From the NCBI GenBank assembly GCA_003612285.1, contig RAYE01000049.1, positions 1 to 46,420 of the forward strand: 46,420 bases of DNA, in the 5' to 3' direction. The notes below the pieces were generated by a model. It did not search any database, was not told where the DNA came from, and worked only from the letters and a program-made list of their open reading frames with translations. A program made the position numbers and the translations under genes. Shown one piece after another: positions 23,648-32,839 of this stretch. Every line of letters begins with the position of its first letter. The stretch's first letter is position 1. The DNA comes from a bacterium D16-51 (GTDB lineage: Bacteria > Bacillota > Clostridia > Lachnospirales > Lachnospiraceae).

Positions 23648-24400
23648 ATGGTAATCAGCATGATAAGCCTGGCTGTGGGGATTATAAGCCTGTTATATTT
23701 TGCAGGGTATGTTTTTTGGAATGGGGTTAATAATTCTTTTTTATATTTTTGGCTGCTTCTGGGAATATGCGGCATTGCATATTCGGCGCTGCACCGTTTG
23801 ATTTTACAGTGCGGTGTGGTATTTTGGAGGCGGGCAGAACAGTTTGTTTTGGGAGTAATTTTAATAGGTACTGTTATTATAATAGGAATTGTGGGGCTTC
23901 TGGTTACAGAAGGGAAGGAAGAGCCTTCAGCGAATGCAGATTATGTAATTGTACTTGGGGCGCATGTATTTGGTGAGCGCATGAGCGCAAATTTAAGGTA
24001 CCGTGTCGAAGCGGCATATGATTATTTAGAGAAAAATCCTGACACAAAAGCAGTTTTGTCTGGCGGGCAGGGGCAGGGGGAGGATATAACAGAAGCTGAG
24101 GCGATGCGCCGTTATCTTGTGCAGCAAGGGATTGCAGAAGAGAGGCTTCTGATGGAAGGAGATTCCGTAAATACAGAGGAAAACATCAAAAACAGCGCTG
24201 AACTGATAGGGGATAAGTCCAAAAAAGTGGTTATTGTAAGTAATGGTTTCCATATTTACAGGGCAAAAGGAATTGCTAAAAAGCAGGGATATACAGATGT
24301 AGAGGGGCTTGGCTGCAAAATCCATCCTTATTCTGTTCCAAATGCGTATATCAGGGAGGCGGCGGCTGTTATAAAATATAAGATTTGCAGGCAGATTTAA
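23648..24400 (+). CDS. YdcF/ElyC-like DUF218 membrane protein
   Basis: A 250-residue protein with three to four N-terminal membrane segments (about 5-95) and a DUF218 domain. Motifs include ADYVIVLGAHVFGERMSANL, AVLSGGQGQGEDITEAEAM and NTEENIKNSAEL, then VVIVSNGFHIYRA. Members such as SanA and ElyC affect envelope polysaccharide or lipid-carrier steps. The domain is likely outside or at the membrane. AAGGGGG precedes the ATG. A dispersed repeat begins at the base after its stop codon. Confidence 0.88.
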   Translation: MVISMISLAVGIISLLYFAGYVFWNGVNNSFLYFWLLLGICGIAYSALHRLILQCGVVFWRRAEQFVLGVILIGTVIIIGIVGLLVTEGKEEPSANADYVIVLGAHVFGERMSANLRYRVEAAYDYLEKNPDTKAVLSGGQGQGEDITEAEAMRRYLVQQGIAEERLLMEGDSVNTEENIKNSAELIGDKSKKVVIVSNGFHIYRAKGIAKKQGYTDVEGLGCKIHPYSVPNAYIREAAAVIKYKICRQI

Positions 24401-24433
24401 CGTATGATGGTTAGGACGGCTGTGAATTGTAAC
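24401..24433 (+). repeat. Dispersed intergenic repeat copy
   Basis: This 33-base segment matches 39271-39303 on the minus strand at 27 of 33 positions. It ends GCTGTGAATTGTAAC, a one-base variant of the common end motif. It starts right after a stop codon. Confidence 0.7.
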
Positions 24434-24471
24434 AACCATTATTTTCAGATAGATTGTGGAGTGAAAAGAAA

Positions 24472-25155
24472 ATGGCGGAAAGAAAAGAGCAGGGAAAAAA
24501 AGGCTTTGGCAATATTTTAAGGAAAAAAGAAACCAAAGAAGGAAAAGAGCAGGCAGGGACTGGTTCTAAAATAGTGAAGCAGGGAAGAAAGGGCTGGGCA
24601 GCAGTTACAAAACCGGATTTCCATACGCTGTGCATTGCTTTTATGGGAGTTTTTGTAATATTTGTAATGGCATGGGGAACCTGCCAGAGTATTAAATCAA
24701 TTAATGCTTCTGCGGGGACAGAAGGGCAGACGGTACTAAAGGTAGAGGATAATTCTAAAAATGAAGGAAAGCCAATTGATGTAGATGTTTTAATTCAAAA
24801 GATTTTGGACAATGTAGCATTTGAAGCAGAGCTGAATAAACTGGATGATTCTGTTGCAGAAGGAATGGTAGAGATGGCGGAAGGGACAAAACTCCAGATT
24901 TATATGGGCAGCGGCACATTTGCAGATGAACTCCTTGTGATGACGTCAAGGGATGAGGCTTCTGCAAAGAAGAATATGGAACATGTGAATGCCCATCTAA
25001 AAGAGACGGAAGCAACATTCCGTGATTACCTTCCGGAGGAGGCAAAAAAAGTGGGGGATGCGGTCAGCATCCGCTGTGGATGCTATGTCATAGTATGCAT
25101 TACGTCAGACTATGAAACAGCGGAAAAAATCATTAATTCGGTGATAAAGGAATAG
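24472..25155 (+). CDS. DUF4358 domain protein
   Basis: A 227-residue protein with a basic cytosolic N-terminus of about 45 residues, one membrane segment (TLCIAFMGVFVIFVMAWG) and an extracytoplasmic DUF4358 domain (VLIQKILDNVAFEAELNKLD to the C-terminus). DUF4358 proteins are typically encoded beside DHHW and MBOAT genes in Clostridia, as here. The start at 24472 has GGAG about 10 bases upstream; an in-frame start at 24454 precedes it. Cotranscription with the next gene is likely (gap of a few bases). Function unknown; a role in surface-polymer acetylation is inferred from context only. Confidence 0.85.
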   Translation: MAERKEQGKKGFGNILRKKETKEGKEQAGTGSKIVKQGRKGWAAVTKPDFHTLCIAFMGVFVIFVMAWGTCQSIKSINASAGTEGQTVLKVEDNSKNEGKPIDVDVLIQKILDNVAFEAELNKLDDSVAEGMVEMAEGTKLQIYMGSGTFADELLVMTSRDEASAKKNMEHVNAHLKETEATFRDYLPEEAKKVGDAVSIRCGCYVIVCITSDYETAEKIINSVIKE

Positions 25156-25160
25156 ATGTG

Positions 25161-26366
25161 ATGAAACGGAAAGTGATATATCTGGCGGTGGGGGTCGGAA
25201 TTATCGCTGTAATAGGGGCAGCCAGGACATATGAAAAAAGTCTTGCGGGGCAGGCTGGTTATCTTGGTTCAGAAATAATTTTTTACAGGGAAAGTGCGTC
25301 AGCCAGTGGGACAGGGCATTCGGGGACAGATACGCTTACGGCGGCAGAGAAAAAGAAAAAGCTAGGCCAGAAGAATTCACCGGCGCCATCTCCGGCTGTT
25401 ACGGAAACCCCTTCACCAACGGTAAGCCCTGAAAAAAAAGGTTATGAAAAGATTATAAGCGATGGAAAGATTAAGGTCTATGATACTGCCACGGTTGTTT
25501 TAGGGGATTCTGCGTATGAACTGTATACTTATGTGAACAGTGCGGCAAGCCGCTATGCAAAGGCGGTGAATAAACTTACAAAAAGCCTGGATTCCAGTGT
25601 AAAGGTATATAGTATGGTTGCCCCAACCAGCGTAGGCATTACATTTCCAGATAATAAAAGGAAATCACTAAATTCTTCTTCCCAGAAGGAAGCGTTAGAG
25701 GATATAGAGCATAAGCTGTCTGGCAGGGAGGTTTTTGTGCCGTTATATGATAAGTTAATGCGGCACCGGACAGAATATATATTTTTCCGGACAGACCATC
25801 ACTGGACTTCCCTGGGGGCTTATTATGCATATGAAGCTTTTTGCGAGGCGAAGAACATGACGCCGAACCAGCTTTCCGGATATGAAGTTAAAAAATCAGA
25901 AAATTTTACTGGTTCATTTTACCGGGAGACTTACAATGATAAGAACCTACGGGCTGATACCCTGGAGGCAATTTATCCGCTCAGCCAGAAATTATCCATG
26001 AAGTATACGACAGCAGAAGGGAAGGTAATCAGCGCTCCGGTAATTGCAGATGCCAGCAAATATGGATCAGGGATGAAATACAGCGCCTATATTGCCGGGG
26101 ATAACCCTTATACAGTAATCCAGAATAAGGAAATAACAGATGGTTCTTCCTGTGTTGTGGTAAAGGAATCTTATGGAAATGCGTTTGTGCCATTTCTGGC
26201 AGATCATTACCAGACTGTTTATGTGATAGATTACCGGTACTGGGAAGGGAAACTTGTGGACTTTATAAAAGAGAACAAGACAAGAGAGGTTATATTAGTT
26301 AATAATATTTCCATGACAAGAAACTCATATTTAATAGGCAAATTGATGTCCTGCCTGAATAATTAG
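25161..26366 (+). CDS. DHHW-family (AlgX/AlgJ-like) extracytoplasmic protein 1
   Basis: A protein of 401 residues with an N-terminal membrane anchor (residues 5-20), a Pro/Thr/Ser-rich linker (about 65-90) and an SGNH-like domain. The signature FRTDHHWTSLGAYYAYEAF is the DHHW motif, and VVVKESYGNAFVPFLADHY near the C-terminus is the conserved Lys/Ser-containing block. Family members are proposed to transfer acetyl groups to extracellular polysaccharide, with the MBOAT protein supplying acetyl across the membrane. AAGGA lies upstream; GTG at 25158 is an equally possible start three bases earlier. The MBOAT gene follows after 14 bases. Confidence 0.88.
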   Translation: MKRKVIYLAVGVGIIAVIGAARTYEKSLAGQAGYLGSEIIFYRESASASGTGHSGTDTLTAAEKKKKLGQKNSPAPSPAVTETPSPTVSPEKKGYEKIISDGKIKVYDTATVVLGDSAYELYTYVNSAASRYAKAVNKLTKSLDSSVKVYSMVAPTSVGITFPDNKRKSLNSSSQKEALEDIEHKLSGREVFVPLYDKLMRHRTEYIFFRTDHHWTSLGAYYAYEAFCEAKNMTPNQLSGYEVKKSENFTGSFYRETYNDKNLRADTLEAIYPLSQKLSMKYTTAEGKVISAPVIADASKYGSGMKYSAYIAGDNPYTVIQNKEITDGSSCVVVKESYGNAFVPFLADHYQTVYVIDYRYWEGKLVDFIKENKTREVILVNNISMTRNSYLIGKLMSCLNN

Positions 26367-26380
26367 GGAGCGGGGGAAAT

Positions 26381-27826
26381 ATGGTTTTTAGCAGTTTAAT
26401 TTTTGTATGTATTTTTTTACCTGTTGTTTTAGTGTTATATATGATTTGCCCGGTAAAATACAGGAATCTTCTCCTGCTTTTAGCAAGCCTCTTTTTCTAT
26501 GCATGGGGCGAACCGCGTTATATCCTTATAATGCTTTTCTCAACGGTATTTGATTATGCGAATGGCAGGCTTTTAGAATATTTTGGGGATAGGAACCAGC
26601 CAAAAGGGAAAAAAGGGATTCTTGCCCTTTCAGTTGTGGGAAACCTGGGTATCCTGTTTTTCTTTAAATATAGTAACCTGTTAATCCATTCCTGGAACCA
26701 GCTGACAGAATCGCATATGGCGGCGCTGAAAATTGCCCTTCCGATTGGGATATCATTTTATACATTTCAGACGATGTCTTATACAATTGATGTTTATCGG
26801 GGAAAAGTAAAGGCACAGCATAATTTTATAGATTTTGCGATGTATGTCAGTATGTTCCCGCAGTTAATCGCAGGACCGATTGTGCGCTACCAGTATATTG
26901 AAAACCAGCTTTCTGGAAGGGTTACAGATGCAGAACGCTGGGTAAAGGGAATGCAGAGGTTCTTAGTTGGCCTTGGGAAAAAAGTGATTTTTGCAAACCA
27001 GATTGGTTTGTTGTGGAACGATATATTGCAGGGAAATTTCCAGACGCTTAGCATGGCAGAGGCATGGCTTGGGGCGGCTGCATTTACATTCCAGATTTAT
27101 TTCGATTTTTCCGGTTATTCAGACATGGCGATTGGGCTTGGGCATATGTTCGGGTTTACGCTTCCGGAGAATTTTGAACATCCATATAGCTCAAAAAGCA
27201 TTACAGAATTTTGGAGGCGGTGGCATATCACGCTAAGCGCGTGGTTTCGCGAATATGTTTATATCCCGCTGGGGGGAAATCGGAAAGGGCGGCAGAGGCA
27301 GATTGTCAATTTATTTATTGTATGGTTCCTTACAGGGCTGTGGCATGGCGCCAGCTGGAATTTTGTTTTATGGGGGATATATTTTTTTGTAATACTTTTG
27401 GCAGAAAAATTGTTTTTGTTAAAAGAAATGGAGCGGTGGCCGGAGATTTTACAGCATGTCTATGCCGTATTTTTTATTACTGTGGGCTGGGTGCTTTTCG
27501 CCATTGAGGATTTTAGCAAAATGGGATATTATCTGCAAGTTATGTTTGGCATGAAAAATCCGGTATTTAATGAAACGGCGCTTTATTACCTACAGACATA
27601 TGGGATTTTTTTGGTTATATTGGCAATTGCGTCTTCACGTCTTCCAATCAGGCTGGTTTACAGGCTGCGGAAGTATATGCTCCGTGTGGAGACAGAGTTT
27701 GCAGTAAAAAAAGGGAAGAAAGCGGAATTTATTGTGTACAGTATCTATACGCTGGTTATTCTCTTAGTCAGCATGGGACTGCTAATCAGCGGCTCTTATA
27801 ACCCATTTTTGTATTTCCGTTTCTGA
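26381..27826 (+). CDS. MBOAT O-acyltransferase (AlgI/DltB-like)
   Basis: A 481-residue membrane-bound O-acyltransferase with about 11 membrane segments. Visible motifs are QLIAGPIVRYQ, YFDFSGYSDMAIGLGHMFGF, FWRRWHITLSAWFREYVYIPLGG and the catalytic-His block LTGLWHGASWNFVLWG. In AlgI and DltB this protein moves an acyl group through the membrane to an extracellular acceptor. Two DHHW proteins flank it, a standard clostridial arrangement for O-acetylation of an exopolysaccharide or cell-wall polymer. AGCGGGGG lies just before the ATG. Confidence 0.93.
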   Translation: MVFSSLIFVCIFLPVVLVLYMICPVKYRNLLLLLASLFFYAWGEPRYILIMLFSTVFDYANGRLLEYFGDRNQPKGKKGILALSVVGNLGILFFFKYSNLLIHSWNQLTESHMAALKIALPIGISFYTFQTMSYTIDVYRGKVKAQHNFIDFAMYVSMFPQLIAGPIVRYQYIENQLSGRVTDAERWVKGMQRFLVGLGKKVIFANQIGLLWNDILQGNFQTLSMAEAWLGAAAFTFQIYFDFSGYSDMAIGLGHMFGFTLPENFEHPYSSKSITEFWRRWHITLSAWFREYVYIPLGGNRKGRQRQIVNLFIVWFLTGLWHGASWNFVLWGIYFFVILLAEKLFLLKEMERWPEILQHVYAVFFITVGWVLFAIEDFSKMGYYLQVMFGMKNPVFNETALYYLQTYGIFLVILAIASSRLPIRLVYRLRKYMLRVETEFAVKKGKKAEFIVYSIYTLVILLVSMGLLISGSYNPFLYFRF

Positions 27827-27862
27827 TGGGCTGTGATAAGGTGTGGCTGAAAGAAGGAAAGT

Positions 27863-29011
27863 ATGGAACAGAAAGCAGGGATGAGAGTGGACATGAAAAA
27901 GTATTACCGGATTTATATAGTAGTGATTTTTGGGATTATTGCATTTTTTGGCTTGTTTTCTATTTTGCTGCCTGAAAAAGGGTATTCAGAGAATGAAAAC
28001 AGGTATTTGGAGCAGTTTCCAAAGGTTAAGGCAAAAAATATATTATCCGGGGATTATCAGGAGCGGTTTGAAAAGTCATTTAGCGACCAGTTTTTAGGCC
28101 GGGACGCCTGGATGAAGGGTGCTACGGCAGTAAAAAGGGCAGCAGGATTCCAGGAGGTTTCTGAAGTTTATTTTGGGAAAAGCGGACATTATATTACAAA
28201 GACAGTCCAGGAAGATATTGACCAGAAGCAATATCTGCGGAACCTGCGTTATGTGGAATACCTTGGGGAAACCTGCGGCGGCGATGCAAGTACAATTTTG
28301 GTACCTTCCCCGGGAACCATTTTAGGGGATAAAATACCAAACCACGCTCCATATTATGACGCAGATGCAATGTACAATGAGGCAGGGACTGTTTTGAAAA
28401 AGGCAAAAAATGTGGATATACGCCCGGAAATAGAGGAATATGCCAAACAGAACCAGGTATATTATAAAACAGACCATCATTGGACGTTATTGGGCGCTTA
28501 TGCGGCATACAGCGCATATAGTGATGCAAACCAAATGCTTAAACATACCTATGGGTATTTTGCTGTAAAAAAGATATCAGAGGATTTCCTGGGGACGACA
28601 TATTCTAAAGTAATGCCATTAAATGCAAAAAAGGATACTATGTATGCGGCAACAAATATCCCGCCGGCTGCTGTTGCTTATGACGGAGTGGAAAGAAGCG
28701 GCATATATGATGTGGAGAAGCTGACGCAAAAGGATAAATACGGCTATTTTTTTGGCGGAAATTATGGTGAAGTATCTATTACAATGAATGAGAAAGCAGA
28801 AAAAAAGCTTTTAGTAATAAAAGATTCTTATGCAAATAGTTTTGTGCCATTTTTGATGGAAAGTTTTGACCAGATTACCATGATTGATTTGCGGTATTAT
28901 AAAAAGTCGGTGCAGAAGCTGTTAGAGGAGAATAATTATGGGCAGGTTCTTGTTTTATATGAATTAAGTAATTTTGCCCAGGACAAGAATCTTTATAAAT
29001 TAGTGTACTGA
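27863..29011 (+). CDS. DHHW-family (AlgX/AlgJ-like) extracytoplasmic protein 2
   Basis: A 382-residue protein with an N-terminal anchor (about residues 15-33) and an SGNH-like domain. It has the N-terminal block GYSENENRYLEQFPK and FSDQFLGRDAWM that is absent from the shorter protein 1, then YKTDHHWTLLGAYAAYSAY and LLVIKDSYANSFVPFLMESF. It therefore looks like the fuller AlgJ-type member, with protein 1 a divergent paralogue. AAGGAAAG lies before the ATG. The last codons overlap the dacA-like promoter, so the operon probably ends here. Confidence 0.9.
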   Translation: MEQKAGMRVDMKKYYRIYIVVIFGIIAFFGLFSILLPEKGYSENENRYLEQFPKVKAKNILSGDYQERFEKSFSDQFLGRDAWMKGATAVKRAAGFQEVSEVYFGKSGHYITKTVQEDIDQKQYLRNLRYVEYLGETCGGDASTILVPSPGTILGDKIPNHAPYYDADAMYNEAGTVLKKAKNVDIRPEIEEYAKQNQVYYKTDHHWTLLGAYAAYSAYSDANQMLKHTYGYFAVKKISEDFLGTTYSKVMPLNAKKDTMYAATNIPPAAVAYDGVERSGIYDVEKLTQKDKYGYFFGGNYGEVSITMNEKAEKKLLVIKDSYANSFVPFLMESFDQITMIDLRYYKKSVQKLLEENNYGQVLVLYELSNFAQDKNLYKLVY

Positions 29012-29036
29012 CATGGTTTCAGGAGTGTGGTATACT
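29008..29036 (+). promoter_or_regulatory. Sigma-A promoter of the D,D-carboxypeptidase gene
   Basis: CTGACA (29008-29013) and TATACT (29031-29036) are 17 bases apart, with a TG-rich extension before the -10. The -35 overlaps the stop codon of the DHHW gene. A GTGAATAGTAAA repeat end (29109-29120) lies in the leader, 18 bases before the start codon. Confidence 0.75.
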
Positions 29037-29137
29037 ATAGCTGATATAAACCGTAGTTTTTAGCGAGCGTTATATCCTGCGGTTTCAGGTACGTTGTAGA
29101 GGATGGCCGTGAATAGTAAATGACATGGAGGCTGAAG

Positions 29138-30847
29138 ATGAAGAAAAGAAGAATACTGGCGGTTATTTTAACCGGGATAATCCTTGCAGTATGCATGCCA
29201 GGAATATATGTTCCGGCATCGGCAGGAAGTATCAGCAGGATTTCGCAGAAAAAAGCTGCAGATAAAGTTCAGTGGCCGGCAGGACCGAAAAAAAAGAGCC
29301 TGTCAAGCGATTCGGCAATTCTTATGGAACTTTCTACCGGACAGATCTTGTATAAGAAAAACATTAACAAAAAGCATTACCCGGCTAGTATCACGAAAAT
29401 ACTGACAGCAATGCTGACAGCAGAAAATTGTTCTAACAATGAAGTAGTTACATTTTCAGAAGCAGCAGTTTATGGGATTGAAGCCGGAAGTTCTACTGTT
29501 TATACAGAAGTAGATGAAAAACTGACGATTGAGCAGTGTCTCTATGCAATTATGTTAGAATCAGCAAACGAGGTATGCCTTGGTGTTGGGGAATATATAT
29601 CTGGTACAGCCGATGCTTTTGTAGATAAAATGAATGAACGTGTGAAAGAGCTTGGGCTGAAGGGGACGCATTTTAATAACCCCAATGGCCTGCCTGACCC
29701 GAAGCATTATACTACGGCATATGATATGGCAGTGATTGCGCGCGAGGCGATGAAAAACCCCACATTCCGTAAAGTAGTTGGGACAAGGAGTTACCAGATG
29801 CCGAAAACGAATAAGCATAAGGCACGTTTTTGGAATAATCACCATCAGATGGTGAATGGTTATCAGTGGCCGAAATATGAATATAAATATTGTATTGGAG
29901 GGAAGACAGGCTATACCAACATTTCAAGAAATACATTGGTGACTTATGCGGAAAAGGACGGCATGGAGCTGGTGTGCGTAATTATGCGTGCAGATGGCCC
30001 AAAACAAGGAGAACCAAATGAATATACAGATACTACTTCCCTTTTGAATTTTGGTTTTGAGAATTACAGGAAGTATACGGTAGATGAACAGACAAGCGAT
30101 ATCAATAAGGATTTGTTTAATAACTATGACAGTTATTTTGATTCTGACGCATCGCCAATCCACCTTGCAAGTGAATCATCTGTAGTGCTGCCAAAGGGGG
30201 TGGAGCTTACGCAGGCGAAACAGAAGGTTTCTTATGATAAAGATGTTAAGCTTAAAACAGGAGACAATATAATTGGAAGCGTCACGTATTCCTATGGCGG
30301 AAGGGTGGTTGGTTCTACAGATATAATTTATACAAAGAAGGAAGATTCTGCAGGGAGGCATTTGGACGCGGCTTCCAGGGAGGCTGTAGGTGAAGAGATA
30401 CAGGAGCTAAAGGATTCCGCTAAGAAGGATAAAGAGAAGGAAAATATCTGGCGGAAGTGGAGAAAGGTAAAAGATGCTATGGTTGGATTTTTCAAAATCA
30501 GTGCGGTACGGGTTGTTTTGCTGGTAATCGCTGTGGCAGCAGTGGCAGCCCTGCTGATTTTCTTATTGCGCCATGTACAGATGCCAAGGCTTCGGAGAAG
30601 GCGCAGGCGATCTTCTGGCGGCTACAGGAGCAGAAGGGCGCGGAGGCGCAATGCAAGGCATTCGCATAACCACTGGAGCAGCGGAGGCTCTGGAAGGCGC
30701 AGGACACGGCGCAATATGAGTAAATATTATGAAAGAAAGCCTGTAAAATCAAGTTCACCACGCGAACGGCGGAACAGAGGGCTTACCTACCATAAAAACC
30801 ATAAAAAGACAAGGGAGAGCTTTGGAAAGAATTTCTTTGATTTTTAA
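29138..30847 (+). CDS. dacF: D-Ala-D-Ala carboxypeptidase (PBP5-like) with basic tail
   Basis: A 569-residue exported peptidase that trims the terminal D-Ala of peptidoglycan stems. It has a signal peptide (residues 1-29). The penicillin-binding motifs are Ser84-Ile-Thr-Lys87, Ser142-Ala-Asn144 and Lys256-Thr-Gly258. A beta-rich C-domain follows, then a hydrophobic segment (VRVVLLVIAVAAVAALLIFLL) and a final stretch of about 85 residues very rich in Arg, His and Ser (for example RLRRRRRRSSGGYRSRRARR). With the membrane anchor this tail would be cytosolic if the catalytic domain is outside. GGAGG lies six bases before the ATG at 29138. The symbol is by class; the exact paralogue is unsure. Confidence 0.9.
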   Translation: MKKRRILAVILTGIILAVCMPGIYVPASAGSISRISQKKAADKVQWPAGPKKKSLSSDSAILMELSTGQILYKKNINKKHYPASITKILTAMLTAENCSNNEVVTFSEAAVYGIEAGSSTVYTEVDEKLTIEQCLYAIMLESANEVCLGVGEYISGTADAFVDKMNERVKELGLKGTHFNNPNGLPDPKHYTTAYDMAVIAREAMKNPTFRKVVGTRSYQMPKTNKHKARFWNNHHQMVNGYQWPKYEYKYCIGGKTGYTNISRNTLVTYAEKDGMELVCVIMRADGPKQGEPNEYTDTTSLLNFGFENYRKYTVDEQTSDINKDLFNNYDSYFDSDASPIHLASESSVVLPKGVELTQAKQKVSYDKDVKLKTGDNIIGSVTYSYGGRVVGSTDIIYTKKEDSAGRHLDAASREAVGEEIQELKDSAKKDKEKENIWRKWRKVKDAMVGFFKISAVRVVLLVIAVAAVAALLIFLLRHVQMPRLRRRRRRSSGGYRSRRARRRNARHSHNHWSSGGSGRRRTRRNMSKYYERKPVKSSSPRERRNRGLTYHKNHKKTRESFGKNFFDF

Positions 30848-30936
30848 CAGACGGTTACTATTCTAAAGATATATCATCTTTAAAAAAGGGCCAAAATAGG
30901 CAGGATGTAAAAAATATTATTTTTGTCTTTTAGATT

Positions 30937-31098
30937 TATTACTAAGGCGGTTAAATGTCGAATGAATTTTACGCAGAATAAATTTTTATCTGCAAGGCGG
31001 AAGATTGAGCTGTAGCGAGTGCTACAGCGATTGATAACAACGTAGCAGATAGAAATTTAGGCAAGTAAAAACATCGATATTTAACCACCTTAGTAATA
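30937..31098. mobile_element. MITE-like nested-hairpin element (162 bp)
   Basis: The 24-base left end (30937-30960) pairs with the right end (31075-31098) with two mismatches. Inner arms 30979-30993 and 31045-31059 pair at 14 of 15 positions. The centre is GCTGTAGC-GAGT-GCTACAGC (31009-31028). The element has no open frame. Its form is that of a genomic hairpin repeat or non-autonomous transposable element, with no sequence similarity to the one at 14397. The 30848-31223 gap otherwise holds only the terminator at 31139. Confidence 0.75.
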
Positions 31099-31138
31099 TA
31101 TTATTGTTTTGGAATTTTGAAGAATAAAGCCATAAATG

Positions 31139-31179
31139 AAAAAAGCTTAAAATCATGTCATAGGAGTTTAAGCTTTTTT
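31139..31179. terminator. Bidirectional terminator
   Basis: AAAAAAGCTTAAA (31139-31151) and TTTAAGCTTTTTT (31167-31179) pair perfectly around a 15-base loop. It serves the minus-strand GNAT gene and possibly the D,D-carboxypeptidase. Confidence 0.85.
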
Positions 31180-31223
31180 CATGTCAGATATCTGCATTTA
31201 GGTATCACGAATGGTTGGATATT

Positions 31224-31715
31224 CTACTCAATTTCTCTTCCCATATACATCCCATCTTTCAATTCTCTAAATGTAACATAACCACACTTTGTATATAAAT
31301 TTACTCCTGGCGGATTGTGTTTCCACACATAAATAATACTTTGTCTGCATCCATCTTTGGCGGCATTATGCGCCATCTCAGATAAAGCAGCCATGGCATA
31401 TCCTTTTCTTCGTTCCTCTTCGTAGATAAGCAGATCATTTAGGAAAACCTGCTTTGTTCCTTCTGTAATCTCATACAGATACCAAATAATGCCCACGCTC
31501 TTGCGGCTGTCTTCCTCTTCAATCATCATCAGTGAATGATCTTTTGTTTTGATTCCTTCTGGCAGTATGTCCGAAAATTCTGTTACCGCTTGCTTTAATG
31601 CATTTTCCTGGGTAGTGTTTTGCGCTTTCATCAAGTCTTTTGCATAGTCATTTGTACTATATTCACGAAATGCTTCAAACTCTTGTAAACTCATTTTTCT
31701 TAATCTGACTTTCAT
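31224..31715 (-). CDS. GNAT-family N-acetyltransferase
   Basis: A 163-residue cytosolic GNAT. The acetyl-CoA binding motif A is visible as LLIYEEERRKGYAMAALSEMAHNAAKDG, followed by IIYVWKHNPPGVNLYTKCGYVTF. AGGAGGAG lies before the ATG. It is a lone gene with its own terminator. The substrate cannot be predicted. Confidence 0.88.
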   Translation of the reverse strand: MKVRLRKMSLQEFEAFREYSTNDYAKDLMKAQNTTQENALKQAVTEFSDILPEGIKTKDHSLMMIEEEDSRKSVGIIWYLYEITEGTKQVFLNDLLIYEEERRKGYAMAALSEMAHNAAKDGCRQSIIYVWKHNPPGVNLYTKCGYVTFRELKDGMYMGREIE

Positions 31716-31870
31716 ATGCTCCTCCTAAGATTTTGTTAATGAAATAATCCCCGGATAATCTTTTCTGCACACTCCTTTGGATTATCCTTTTGATACATGT
31801 AAACTTGCTTGCTCCGCTTATCATTATATCATGGAGAATATCAGTATGTCATTCTTGTCAAATTATTGAA

Positions 31871-31908
31871 AAAAACGAGAGAAACCCAAAATATAGATTT
31901 CTCTCGTT
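31871..31908 (-). terminator. Minus-strand terminator after the regulator remnant
   Basis: AACGAGAGAAA (31874-31884) and its exact complement (31898-31908) pair over 11 bases; on the minus strand the stem runs into seven T. The remaining 31716-32029 sequence shows no gene. Confidence 0.8.
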
Positions 31909-32029
31909 CCATACTATTTTCTTTTCAGTTCGGTATATACGAATCTGCAACCGATTCCATCATTGTGAACACTGGTAAAAACTCCATTCTTCTTATGATG
32001 GAGATAGGCTCTTAAGCCATTCATTTGCA

Positions 32030-32452
32030 TTATTCCCTAAAATATACCTTATTTTTTGCTTTTCCAGCGCCTTTAAGAATATTCAGCTTTTCAGCTTTCA
32101 ACAACAAACGACTTGCGGTCTTTATCTCAACTTCCAGCAATTTTGCTGCAGCAGCACTATTTATTTTTTTATTTGTTTCCAGATAAATCAAAATAATCTG
32201 CATTCTTGTTCTTTCCAATTCGGACATTGATTCGGACAGTTTCTCTTTCCTTTCAAAACCGTTTCTTATGCGAATAATCGCGTTCAAATAGTTTCTTTCC
32301 TCATCCATATCAAACTCAGGCTCTGGTGAACCATTTTGTTTCAGTTCTCTTAATATTTTTGGAATACCCGTTCCCTTTTTTTCAGATAAATCAATCTCCT
32401 TAAATGCTTCAGCATTCCAATAGAAATATTTCGTATTTCCCATTGCGCACAA
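32030..32452 (-). pseudogene. C-terminal remnant of AlbA_2/HATPase_c_4 regulator
   Basis: An open frame of 140 residues whose middle, EKKGTGIPKILRELKQNGSPEPEFDMDEERNYL, matches the C-terminal part of proteins that join an AlbA_2 DNA-binding domain to an ATPase-like domain. A winged-helix-like end follows (INSAAAAKLLEVEIKTASRLLLKAEKL). Those proteins are normally 400-500 residues. The first 25 residues here are unrelated and no ribosome binding site is clear, so this is a truncated copy. It marks the left side of the mosaic region. Confidence 0.7.
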
Positions 32453-32839
32453 TTACATGCTCTTAATTTTATAAAATGCATAAGTTCTCTAGCATTAATA
32501 GTACAATAGAAATTTAGTTAGATTTTGTGCTGCTGTCGTTATTAAATTGATACTTGAATTTACAATCAAAACTTTGCAAAAAATAGTGATATGTAAAACC
32601 GCATTTTGATACAATCGGTTCCAAGAAAATATGTGAAAAACGCCTGAAATAAGGGCTTTTGGCAGATTTGATAATTTTCCGGAAGCCTGTTATTTTTATG
32701 TTCTGAAACGGTGGACAGACATCGAAATGCAATTTGAGCCCCTTCAGCCGATGCCCCCCTTGCAAGGCAAAATAAAAAAGTATAAATCTCCCAAAAAACA
32801 ACTCCCGTTGGTTCTGAACATTCAAGAATCAGCGGGATT

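Noticed and set aside
24080-24560. Purine-rich repeats near the DUF4358 start as a possible CRISPR or VNTR
   Set aside because: Lys/Glu-rich coding sequence of the gene explains them; there is no regular repeat-spacer pattern.
31790-32015. Small plus-strand genes in the gap right of the GNAT gene
   Set aside because: Short frames without a ribosome binding site; the sequence contains a minus-strand terminator and the composition is not protein-like.
32514-32825. 103-residue minus-strand frame
   Set aside because: No ribosome binding site, low-complexity composition rich in Phe and Lys, and no similarity to any family I recognise.
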